Origin: Thermoleophilia bacterium
GTDB lineage: Bacteria; Actinomycetota; Thermoleophilia; Gaiellales; Gaiellaceae
Length of the DNA: 5,804 nt
Direction of reading: 5' to 3'
Assembly: GCA_014534155.1 (NCBI GenBank)
Contig: JACVSB010000126.1
Coordinates: 1-5,804, forward strand
Shown: positions 1 through 5,088 of the stretch, one piece after another
How positions within the stretch are numbered: the first letter of the stretch is position 1
How the letters are laid out: the number at the start of each line of letters is the position of its first letter
Made by a program: the position numbers and the translations under genes
The notes under the pieces: model-generated
What the model was told of the DNA's origin: nothing
Databases searched by the model: none
Seen by the model: the letters and a program-made list of their open reading frames with translations, nothing else

Positions 1-257
1 ACGATGACCGTCACCGGCTGGACGTTCGGGACGGGAGCGAAGAGGACGCGGCCGGCGGCCGCGAGGCCGCCCAGGGTCGCGACGAGCGTCAGGTCCTTGA
101 CCGACGCCGGCGAGGCCTCGAGCCACGCGGCGCCCGTCGCGAGCGCCGCGAGGGCGGCCAGGAGAACCGCCATCCCGCCCCGGCGCGGGTCCAGGGCTGC
201 CCATGCGGCGGCGGCGAGCGCGGCCGCCGCGCAGGCGGCGAGGAGGCTACGCCGCAA
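1..257 (-). CDS. ECF transporter S component, cobalamin type (partial; C-terminus outside window)
   Basis: This is the N-terminal 85 residues of a membrane protein that continues past base 1. Hydrophobic segments lie at about residues 4-20 and 28-46, and a third begins near 57. Residues 70-85 (RVLFAPVPNVQPVTVI), preceded by a K-D-L-x-L-V-A-T-L stretch, match what I recall of the start of the conserved core in S components found in B12-regulated ECF operons (CblS-like). The S component is the integral membrane subunit that binds the vitamin and is turned over by EcfT and the ATPases. The TTG start at 257 overlaps the ATPase stop by 11 nt and has GAGG (264-267) six bases upstream; a GTG at 284 is an alternative. 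Cobalamin as substrate is inferred from the riboswitch and DUF4430 genes of the same operon. A different vitamin-precursor S component cannot be excluded from this fragment. Confidence 0.8.
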   Translation of the reverse strand, partial: MRRSLLAACAAAALAAAAWAALDPRRGGMAVLLAALAALATGAAWLEASPASVKDLTLVATLGGLAAAGRVLFAPVPNVQPVTVI

Positions 258-1587
258 CGGGCACCTCGGAACGGAGCTCGACACGGCGGTGGGCCGGGAA
301 GCCGCGGTCGTGCGTGACGACGAGGACGCCCTTGCCGGCCCGGGCGTAGTCGGCGAGCCACGCCGCGATCTCCGCCTTCCGCTGCGGGTCGATCCCCCGC
401 GTCGGCTCGTCGAGGACGAGGAGGTCGGGCTCGGCCACGGCGACGGACGCGAGCGCAAGGCGCTCGCGCTCGCCGCTCGAGAGGTCACGCGGGTGGCGCT
501 CGCCCGCCCACCCGAGCCCGACCCGGGCGAGCGCCCTGCGCGCGCGCGCCGAATCGCCTGCGACTGCCAGAGCGGTCTCGGCGAGCGCTGTCTCGCGGAC
601 GAGGTAGCGGCCGGGATCCTGCAGGAGCAGGCCGGCCGTGCCGGTGCGCCGGACGGTGCCCGCGTCGGGCTCGAGCAGCCCGGCGAGGAGCCGGGCGAAG
701 GTCGACTTGCCGACGCCGTTGGGGCCCTCGAGCACGACCACCTCGCCGCGGCGGACCTCGAGCGCGGCGCCCGTCAGAACCGGGACCCCGCGCCGGTACG
801 CGAAGTGGACGTCCTCCGAGCGCACGACGTCCTCGCCCTGCCCCGGCTCTCCCAGCGGCTCGAGGGCGGCCGACGCGTAGCGTGGCCGGCGCTCGGCGAG
901 CCAGGCGAGCGCCCGCTCGCGTGAGGCGTCGAGGAGCAGGCAGCCTTGCTCGACGAAGAGGACGCGCTCGCAGACGGCGAGCGCGCGCTCGCTCCGCTGC
1001 TCGCAGAGGACGACGGCGGCGCCTGCCCGCTCGGCGTACGCGAGGACGAGGTCGGCGGCGGCGGGGTCGAGCTGTGACGTGGGCTCGTCGAGGAGGAGGA
1101 GCCGCGGGCGCAGCGCGAAAGCGGCTGCAAGGCAGACCCGCTGCAGCTCCCCGCCCGAGAGCTCCGCGGTCCGGCGGTCCCGCAGGTGGAGGGCGTCCAC
1201 TGCGGCGAGCGCCTCGTCCACGCGTCCCCAGATCTCGCCCGGCGGAACGCCGACGTTCTCCAGGCCGAACGCGACCTCGTTGGCCACGATGGCCATGACC
1301 ACCTGATCCTCCGGGTCCTGGAAGACGGTCGCGACCGTCCCTGCGAGCTCTGCCGGCCGCGCCCGGCGGGTGTCCAGCCCCGCGACGACGACGCTCCCGG
1401 CGAAGCGGCCGCCGTGGAAGTGCGGCACGAGGCCGGCCAGGGCCCGCAGGAGCGTGGACTTCCCGGAACCGGAGGGGCCGAGCAGCGCGACGACCTCGCC
1501 GGCGTGAAGGTCGAGCGAGACGTCCGTGAGGCCCGTCTCCCCGCGGGGGTACGCGAAGGTGAGACCGCGGACGGTCGCTAGAGCCAC
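247..1587 (-). CDS. ECF transporter ATPase, two ABC domains fused in one chain
   Basis: This 446-residue protein carries both nucleotide-binding domains that most ECF transporters encode as two genes. Domain 1 (about 1-225) has Walker A GPSGSGKST (37-45), Q-loop FQDPEDQ (Q90), signature LSGGE (143-147) and Walker B LLLLDEP (163-169). Domain 2 (about 252-446) has Walker A GPNGVGKST (288-296), Q-loop LQDP (Q323), signature LSSGE (369-373), Walker B LLVLDEP (389-395) and switch histidine H426 in VVTHD. In domain 1 the switch position reads L-C-E-Q, so Gln197 stands where the family normally has His. ATP hydrolysis here would drive S-component turnover through EcfT at the cytoplasmic membrane face. 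The GTG start at 1587 overlaps the ecfT stop by 10 nt and has AGGAG four bases upstream. A longer open frame reaches 2250, but it lies antisense-frame to ecfT and has no ABC homology, so it is not part of the gene. Confidence 0.93.
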   Translation of the reverse strand: MALATVRGLTFAYPRGETGLTDVSLDLHAGEVVALLGPSGSGKSTLLRALAGLVPHFHGGRFAGSVVVAGLDTRRARPAELAGTVATVFQDPEDQVVMAIVANEVAFGLENVGVPPGEIWGRVDEALAAVDALHLRDRRTAELSGGELQRVCLAAAFALRPRLLLLDEPTSQLDPAAADLVLAYAERAGAAVVLCEQRSERALAVCERVLFVEQGCLLLDASRERALAWLAERRPRYASAALEPLGEPGQGEDVVRSEDVHFAYRRGVPVLTGAALEVRRGEVVVLEGPNGVGKSTFARLLAGLLEPDAGTVRRTGTAGLLLQDPGRYLVRETALAETALAVAGDSARARRALARVGLGWAGERHPRDLSSGERERLALASVAVAEPDLLVLDEPTRGIDPQRKAEIAAWLADYARAGKGVLVVTHDRGFPAHRRVELRSEVPVAA

Positions 1588-2282
1588 AGCGCTCCTAGGA
1601 CGGGTAGGAGCGCGGCGAGGGCCAGCGCCCCGCGGTCCCCGCCCGTCCACGGGGTTGACGGCGCGACTGTGCGGCCCGCCCGTCCGAAGCCGCGCGCCTC
1701 CATCGCCTCGGCGAGGTTCGACGCGCGCTCCAGCGACCCGGCGACGAGGGGAGAGAGGAGGCGTGCGTGGCCCCGTAGCCCGACGACGGGCACGCCGCGC
1801 CCGCGCACCGCGTCGCGCAGCCCCGCTGCGTCGCGTTCGAGCGAAGGCACGAGCCGCGTCGCGAGCGCGACCGCGAGCGCCGAGCGGGGGAAGAAGCGGG
1901 CCGAGGCGATGAGGCGGTCGTGGTCGACGAGGAGCGCGTAAGCGGCGAAGGCGAGGGCGACGGACGCGAGCCGCAGGGCGTTCAGCGCGGCGATCCCGAG
2001 CTCCTCCACCGTCACGTCGAGGACGCCGAGGACGGGCACGCGAGGCCCACTCCAGAGCACGTCCACGCCCTCGGCAGCGAGCAGCGGAGAGAGGAGGAAG
2101 ACGCCGGCGGCGCTCACGAGGGCGCCGATCAGGTAGGGGCGCCGCCGGCGCTCGTCGGCGCGCAGGCAGACGACGAGGAAGACGCCGGCGAGGACGGCGA
2201 CCGGCGCGAGGTGCCGCGCGAGCAGCGCTGCTGCAGCCGCACCCGCGCACAGGGCGGCGGACGGGACGGGCGCGAGCCTCAC
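1578..2282 (-). CDS. ecfT: ECF transporter T component (EcfT/CbiQ family permease)
   Basis: This 234-residue membrane protein is the scaffold of an ECF importer, coupling the two ATPase domains to the S component. Hydrophobic segments fall at about 8-22, 26-40, 50-70, 94-118, 133-147 and 217-233. The coupling region shows both ARG-type motifs: A-V-R-G-R-G at 158-163 and A-M-E-A-R-G-F-G at 193-200, the latter being the family hallmark. The length is close to that usual for the family. The GTG start overlaps the preceding lipoprotein stop as GTGA (bases 2282-2279), and GAGGAGAG (2291-2298) sits about eight bases upstream as a Shine-Dalgarno. The 3' end overlaps the ATPase gene by 10 nt and forms the hairpin annotated separately. 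Substrate cannot be read from a T component; B12 is inferred from the operon. Confidence 0.9.
   Translation of the reverse strand: MRLAPVPSAALCAGAAAAALLARHLAPVAVLAGVFLVVCLRADERRRRPYLIGALVSAAGVFLLSPLLAAEGVDVLWSGPRVPVLGVLDVTVEELGIAALNALRLASVALAFAAYALLVDHDRLIASARFFPRSALAVALATRLVPSLERDAAGLRDAVRGRGVPVVGLRGHARLLSPLVAGSLERASNLAEAMEARGFGRAGRTVAPSTPWTGGDRGALALAALLPVLGALWL
1589..1613 (-). promoter_or_regulatory. Hairpin covering the ATPase ribosome binding site
   Basis: A perfect 9-bp inverted repeat (arms 1589-1597 and 1605-1613, 7-nt loop) lies in the last codons of ecfT. Read on the minus strand, its 3' arm is TAGGAGCGC and contains the AGGAG Shine-Dalgarno of the ATPase gene, which starts four bases later at 1587. 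The geometry fits translational coupling: ribosomes finishing ecfT would open the stem and free the downstream site. The repeat is seen directly; the function is inferred. It has no U-tract, so it is unlikely to be a terminator. Confidence 0.5.
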
Positions 2283-3025
2283 GGGACGATCTCTCCTCGC
2301 TCGTCGAACCGCGCTTGGTAGCGGAAGCGCACGGCCGCGGGATCCTGGACCAGGGTGCGCGCGGCCGCGCGGACCGCCTCCCGCGAGCCCGCCAGGGTGA
2401 ACGTCACGGGCGAGCCGTTCTGCGCGCCGCGCCGGGCGGTGAGCGCCGCCCCGTGCGCGCCCGGCCGAAGCTCGAGGACGAAGAGGTCCGCCTCGCCCTC
2501 CCCCTCGCCCCCGCCGAGCGTCGCGAGGAGGGCCTTCGCCTCCCCCTCGAATCCCCGGGGAGCGCGAACCTGCGCCGGCCGGCGCCTCCCGCTCCACCCG
2601 TGCAGAAACGGCTCCGGGAACGCGCCCACGACGATGGGCTGCGCCATTCTCCCGCGCCAGGAGCGGAAGTCCCACCAGACGACGTCGCCGGCCCGGACTC
2701 TCACCTCGGCGCTACCGACGTCCGGCTCGATCCCGTTCACGAAGTAGAACCAATCGTGCTGACCCTCGAGGCTGCCCTCGAGGCCGTTGACGGCCTGCAC
2801 GAAGCGCCCGCCGTAGCGCGTCTTCACGCGCGCCGCTCGCTTGAGCGCCTGCAGGACCGTTCCCCGCGCCGGCACGCGCTCGTTCACGAGGACGGCGGCG
2901 CCGCGGTCGCGCGTCACCCAGAGCGTCGCGCCCTCGCCGGCCGCGACTGCTCCACCCTCGCCCCCGCACGCGGCGAGGACGAGGGCGGCGACGGCGAGCG
3001 CGAGCGCGAGGACCGCCCGGGGCAC
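2279..3025 (-). CDS. DUF4430 (transcobalamin-like) lipoprotein
   Basis: This 248-residue protein has a short lipoprotein signal: hydrophobic stretch 4-18, then lipobox L17-A-A-C20, predicting lipidation at Cys20 and anchoring to the outer face of the membrane. Residues about 32-122 form a DUF4430-type domain: T-L-W-V-T near 34, V-L-Q-A-L near 57, then DWFYFVNG (91-98), a spaced P-D-V-G and R-A-G-D-V-V-W-W (111-118). The W-x-Y-x-V-N-G and G-D-x-V-x-W pattern is diagnostic of this fold, which resembles the C-terminal cobalamin-binding domain of transcobalamin. Residues about 130-248 are a basic linker plus an unrecognised domain with a Gly/Glu-rich break at 171-178. GTG 3025 lies 2 nt after the preceding stop, has no obvious Shine-Dalgarno, and is probably translated by reinitiation. 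Likely role: corrinoid capture and delivery to the S component (inferred from family and operon). Confidence 0.85.
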   Translation of the reverse strand: MPRAVLALALAVAALVLAACGGEGGAVAAGEGATLWVTRDRGAAVLVNERVPARGTVLQALKRAARVKTRYGGRFVQAVNGLEGSLEGQHDWFYFVNGIEPDVGSAEVRVRAGDVVWWDFRSWRGRMAQPIVVGAFPEPFLHGWSGRRRPAQVRAPRGFEGEAKALLATLGGGEGEGEADLFVLELRPGAHGAALTARRGAQNGSPVTFTLAGSREAVRAAARTLVQDPAAVRFRYQARFDERGEIVP

Positions 3026-3027
3026 GG

Positions 3028-3765
3028 CTACAGGGAGCGGCCGGTGAGCGAGGCGGCGGCCCCCGTCGCGCTCGTTCTCGGGCCGACGACGACCTGCGAG
3101 CGGATCGCGCCGGGGGCGAGCGCGCGCAGGCGGTGCCAGTGCCCGCTCGGGCAGATCCTGCGTGCCCCGGAAGGCGCCGAGAGCCGCGTCCGCCGAAGCC
3201 GAGCGTCGAGGCGGAAAACGGCGCTGCGCGCCGGCGCGCGGCGTCCGTTGTCGTCCTCGAGCACGGCGTCGAAGCACGTCCGCGTTCGGGCGGAGGCGGT
3301 GGGCACGCGCACGCGGGCGAGGCGGAGCGTCTTCGGCCCGCCCGCCGCGCCGAAGCGCGCGAAGTACCAGAGGACGCGGTCGCCCTCCTTCAACTCGTAC
3401 GCGGTCGCCGAGACGGGCGGGGAGCCGCCGTTCACCTTGTACACCCAGCCGGTGGTCGCCGAGCCGGAGAGGCGCCCGATCTGCGCGACATAGGGGCCGA
3501 AGGAGAAGGACTCGAGGCGGTAGAAGAACTCGCCCCGGCGGCTCGCACGCTCGAGAGCGCCGAGCGGCGTGTCCGCGGCGACGGTGACCGCTTCGCCCTG
3601 GGGCGGCGTGAACGTCCCGCGGACCGGCGCGAGCCGTGGCTCCGTCGCGCCGAAGATGGTCATCTTCGCGCCCTCGACGCGAACGTGGACGCGCGCGGCG
3701 AGTGCCGGGCCTGCGAGCGTGAGCGCGACGAGCGCGGCGCCCGCGACGAGAAGGGGTCGAACCAC
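3028..3765 (-). CDS. Secreted DUF4430 (transcobalamin-like) protein, first gene after the riboswitch
   Basis: This 245-residue protein has a Sec signal peptide: basic start, hydrophobic 5-18, and likely cleavage after A21-L-A23. It lacks a lipobox, so it is probably soluble or loosely wall-associated. Residues about 24-140 contain the DUF4430 domain, with F-F-Y-R-L near 80, GWVYKVNG (106-113), Y-E-L-K-E-G-D and V-L-W-Y (131-134). The second half (about 145-245) is basic, unrecognised and contains the only mature-protein cysteines, C164 and C195, which may form a disulfide. The GTG start has a strong AAGGAGG (3770-3776) four bases upstream and lies about 30 nt downstream of the B12 riboswitch, making this gene the direct riboswitch target. 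By family and context it is a candidate extracellular cobalamin-binding protein; binding itself is not shown by sequence. It differs from the lipoprotein next door enough not to be a recent duplicate. Confidence 0.83.
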   Translation of the reverse strand: MVRPLLVAGAALVALTLAGPALAARVHVRVEGAKMTIFGATEPRLAPVRGTFTPPQGEAVTVAADTPLGALERASRRGEFFYRLESFSFGPYVAQIGRLSGSATTGWVYKVNGGSPPVSATAYELKEGDRVLWYFARFGAAGGPKTLRLARVRVPTASARTRTCFDAVLEDDNGRRAPARSAVFRLDARLRRTRLSAPSGARRICPSGHWHRLRALAPGAIRSQVVVGPRTSATGAAASLTGRSL

Positions 3766-3795
3766 GTTTCCTCCTTCCGCGAGGGGAACGGTCTC

Positions 3796-3956
3796 GACGA
3801 GCGGCAGGTCTTCTGACTCGGGGCTCCCCCCTCCGCCGCCTTCCCAGCCGGGGCCAGTGGCCTCGTGGCGGAGGAGCGTCTCCCCTCACAGCGGCGGGAC
3901 CGTGCCGGACTTGCACCGGCTTCCCTCGACCGCTCGCCTCTCTTGTCCCGCCGACG
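3796..3956 (-). ncRNA. Cobalamin (vitamin B12) riboswitch
   Basis: Read on the minus strand, the conserved elements occur in the right order. GGGAA (3921-3925) is followed by a GCCGG-UGCAAGU-CCGGC stem-loop (3904-3920). CCACUG (3855-3860) is followed by GGGAAGGC (3838-3845). The B12 box GAGUCAGAAGACCUGCC is at 3803-3819. A closing P1 can form between 3930-3938 (GGCGAGCGG) and 3796-3804 (CCGCUCGUC), 9 bp with one G-U pair. The C-rich loop at about 3849-3854 could kiss the G-rich stretch at about 3825-3832, the ligand-gated contact of this class. Between the aptamer and the GTG at 3765 there is no terminator hairpin with a U-run. A pyrimidine stretch (3781-3788) can pair weakly with the Shine-Dalgarno region, so control of translation initiation is the likelier mode. 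The class represses expression when cobalamin is bound. The 5' edge is approximate. Confidence 0.93.
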
Positions 3957-3982
3957 GTAACAGCGGCGGGTGGCTGCGTCCA
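3954..3982 (-). promoter_or_regulatory. Probable promoter of the B12 uptake operon
   Basis: On the minus strand, TGGACG (3977-3982; compare TTGACA) is followed by a 17-bp spacer and TACCGT (3954-3959; TAnnnT-type -10). This predicts transcription starting near 3947, about nine bases before the first base of riboswitch P1 (3938). The independent fit of promoter and aptamer positions supports the call, but both hexamers are imperfect. Confidence 0.5.
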
Positions 3983-4008
3983 GGGCGCCGCGCCCTCCCG
4001 TCGAGGCC

Positions 4009-4014
4009 TACGAT
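4009..4014 (+). promoter_or_regulatory. -10-like hexamer of the VanZ-family gene (leaderless candidate)
   Basis: TACGAT at 4009-4014 ends 7 nt before the ATG at 4022, the spacing expected when transcription starts at the initiation codon itself. The hexamer overlaps the upstream in-frame ATG at 4013. No convincing -35 is visible. The alternative reading is a led mRNA starting at 4013, for which GAGG at 4003-4006 would serve as ribosome binding site. The two readings exclude each other. Confidence 0.35.
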
Positions 4015-4345
4015 GCTCCCGATGCTCCGCCGCTGGCTGGTGGTCGTCGCCTGGGCGGCCGTGATCTTCGCGCTCTCCTCCATCCCGAGCCTCAACACGG
4101 GCCTCGGGTCGTGGGACCTCGTCCTGCGCAAGGGCGCGCATGTGGCCGAGTACGCCGTCCTGGGCGCGCTCCTCCTCCTGGCCGCGCGCCGGCGGTCGGT
4201 CGCGCTCGTCGTCGGCTCCCTGTACGCGGTCACGGACGAGATCCACCAGACGTTCGTCCCCGGCCGCCACGGCGCGCCGCTCGACTGGGCGATCGACACG
4301 CTCGGCGTGGCGGCGGGCGTCGCCCTCGCGACGCGCCTGCGGTGA
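4013..4345 (+). CDS. VanZ-family membrane protein
   Basis: This small membrane protein has 110 residues, or 107 if the ATG at 4022 is used. Hydrophobic segments lie at about 8-23, 44-58, 62-73 and 94-107. Family signatures are S-S-I-P (22-25), K-G-A-H-V-A-E-Y (40-47), D-E-I-H-Q (75-79), V-P-G-R (82-85) and D-W-x-x-D-T-x-G (91-98). The VanZ-like family takes its name from a teicoplanin-resistance accessory protein, but most members, including this one, have no van cluster around them and no known substrate; a role in envelope or lipid metabolism is only a guess. It is transcribed divergently from the B12 operon, with the riboswitch leader between. Its TGA overlaps the ATG of the next gene by one base, implying co-translation. 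Start choice is uncertain: 4013 has a GAGG six bases upstream, whereas 4022 fits a leaderless start. Confidence 0.87.
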   Translation: MLPMLRRWLVVVAWAAVIFALSSIPSLNTGLGSWDLVLRKGAHVAEYAVLGALLLLAARRRSVALVVGSLYAVTDEIHQTFVPGRHGAPLDWAIDTLGVAAGVALATRLR

Positions 4346-4803
4346 TGGTTGCGGTCGACCTCGACGGCGCGCTCGGCGACACGCGCTCGCTCTGGCAGGC
4401 GTGGCTCGCGCACGCTGCGCGGCGCTTCGCGCGTATCGCGCCCCTCGACGCCGCACAGCTTCCGCAGGACCGCGTGGCGGCGGCTCACGCGCTCGACCGC
4501 TGGGCGGAGGCGGGCGTTGGCGACTGGCGGCGTGCGCTCGAGCGCTTCGCCGAGGACAACGCTCCCGTCCACCTCCGCCCCGACCCGGCGGCGAACTCGG
4601 CGGTGCGGAAGCTGAAGCGGTCGGGGACCGAGGTCGTCGTCGTCACCGACGCTCCGGAGGAGCTCGCGCGCGTCGCGCTCGCGCACCTCGGCCTCGCGCG
4701 CTCGGTCGATGCGCTCGAGGCGGGGCGCTCGCCCCTCGAGGGACGCGACTCTCTCCGGGTGCTGCGGACGGGAGCAGAGCTCGCGGCGGCGGCCGCGGCG
4801 TAG
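4345..4803 (+). CDS. HAD-like protein, apparently lacking the C-terminal catalytic motifs
   Basis: This 152-residue protein begins with V-A-V-D5-L-D7-G-A-L, the HAD motif I, whose two aspartates are the nucleophile and the acid/base in phosphatases of the superfamily. An alpha-helical insert (about 13-75) follows, rich in Ala, Arg and Trp. Then comes V-V-V-V-T101-D-A-P-E-E, a motif II-like strand with Thr. After that the chain has L-G-L-A-R-S-V-D-A-L, but no clear motif III lysine and no acidic motif IV pair (the G-D/D-D that binds Mg). It ends in an Ala-rich tail. It may be a minimal or catalytically impaired member, perhaps binding rather than hydrolysing a phosphate compound; substrate unknown. 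It overlaps the VanZ-family gene by one base (TGATG), so the pair is likely translated together. Confidence 0.72.
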   Translation: MVAVDLDGALGDTRSLWQAWLAHAARRFARIAPLDAAQLPQDRVAAAHALDRWAEAGVGDWRRALERFAEDNAPVHLRPDPAANSAVRKLKRSGTEVVVVTDAPEELARVALAHLGLARSVDALEAGRSPLEGRDSLRVLRTGAELAAAAAA

Positions 4804-4808
4804 TCGGG

Positions 4809-4833
4809 GCCGGCGGGGCGCTCGCCGGCGAGC
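4809..4833. repeat. Overlapping palindromes in the intergenic gap
   Basis: In the 60-nt gap after the HAD-like gene, bases 4820-4833 form a perfect 14-nt palindrome (GCTCGCC/GGCGAGC). Bases 4809-4815 and 4823-4829 form a competing 7-bp hairpin (GCCGGCG/CGCCGGC, 7-nt loop). Neither has a following T-tract, so a classical intrinsic terminator is not supported. They could be a U-less terminator, an operator for the next gene, or a product of high GC. Confidence 0.35.
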
Positions 4834-4849
4834 CTTCCGGGCCTCCGGC

Positions 4850-4855
4850 TAGCAT
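4850..4855 (+). promoter_or_regulatory. -10-like hexamer of the coiled-coil gene (leaderless candidate)
   Basis: TAGCAT at 4850-4855 ends 8 nt before the GTG start at 4864, and no Shine-Dalgarno is present between them. This is the arrangement common for leaderless genes in actinobacteria. No good -35 is visible about 17 bp upstream. Confidence 0.4.
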
Positions 4856-4863
4856 CAGAGTCT

Positions 4864-5088
4864 GTGACGAGCCGGAAGCACCTCGAGGATCGGCAGCTGG
4901 ACGCGCTTCTCGAGCGCCTCGACCGGCTCGCCGACGAGGTGCAGATCCTGAACCGCCGCATGGACTCGAGCGAGTCGCTCGCGCGGATCGCGCACGAGCT
5001 CGCCAACCTGAACGAGTCCCTGCAGACGCTCGCGTACGCGGCACTCGGCCAGCAGGGGCCGCAGGTGCGCCGCCGGCGCTCGGCCTAG
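4864..5088 (+). CDS. Small coiled-coil protein of unknown function
   Basis: I do not recognise a family. The 74-residue product is almost wholly helical. A heptad-like helix runs over about 7-33, with Leu/Val/Ile repeating at positions such as L12, L15, L19, L22, V26 and L29. A short break (D34-S-S-E) is followed by a second helix at about 38-61, with L39, I42, L46, L49, L53 and L56. A basic tail (R69-R72) ends the protein. It has no signal peptide or membrane segment, so it is probably cytoplasmic, forming a helical hairpin or dimer; the basic tail might touch nucleic acid or membrane. The GTG start follows a TAGCAT hexamer by 8 nt. The stop TAG (5086-5088) overlaps the stop of the convergent gene. 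The regular amphipathic pattern and codon bias support it as a real gene. Confidence 0.7.
   Translation: MTSRKHLEDRQLDALLERLDRLADEVQILNRRMDSSESLARIAHELANLNESLQTLAYAALGQQGPQVRRRRSA

Noticed and set aside
4..924. 306-codon plus-strand open frame
   Set aside because: It lies antisense to the clearly conserved ATPase and S-component genes, and its product is Arg/Ala/Pro-rich without any motif. Long antisense frames are expected at this GC content.
247..2250. ATPase gene extended upstream to give a 667-residue protein
   Set aside because: The extra 221 residues overlap ecfT in another frame and are Arg/Ala/Pro-rich. GTG 1587 with its AGGAG fits the start of the ABC domain.
3025..3028. A terminator or promoter between the two DUF4430 genes
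   Set aside because: Only 2 nt separate stop and start, so there is no room, and no -10-like sequence is evident just upstream.
2315..3493. 392-codon plus-strand open frame
   Set aside because: It is antisense to both DUF4430 genes, with low-complexity composition and no recognisable domain; the minus strand carries signal peptides, Shine-Dalgarno and domains.
3569..4012. VanZ-family gene extended upstream to 3569
   Set aside because: The upstream part is antisense to the first DUF4430 gene and the riboswitch; the first hydrophobic segment of the family begins just after 4013.
3970..4344. HAD-like gene extended upstream to 3970
   Set aside because: The extension overlaps the VanZ-family gene in another frame. 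The ATG at 4345 directly precedes HAD motif I, which is normally at the very N-terminus.
4023..4345. VanZ as a glycopeptide-resistance gene
   Set aside because: No van ligase, dehydrogenase or two-component genes are nearby. Most VanZ-family proteins are unrelated to resistance.
2279..4456. Lipoprotein gene extended upstream to give a 725-residue protein
   Set aside because: The extension runs through the secreted DUF4430 gene, the riboswitch and the VanZ-family gene in a shadow frame. The lipobox places the true N-terminus at 3025.
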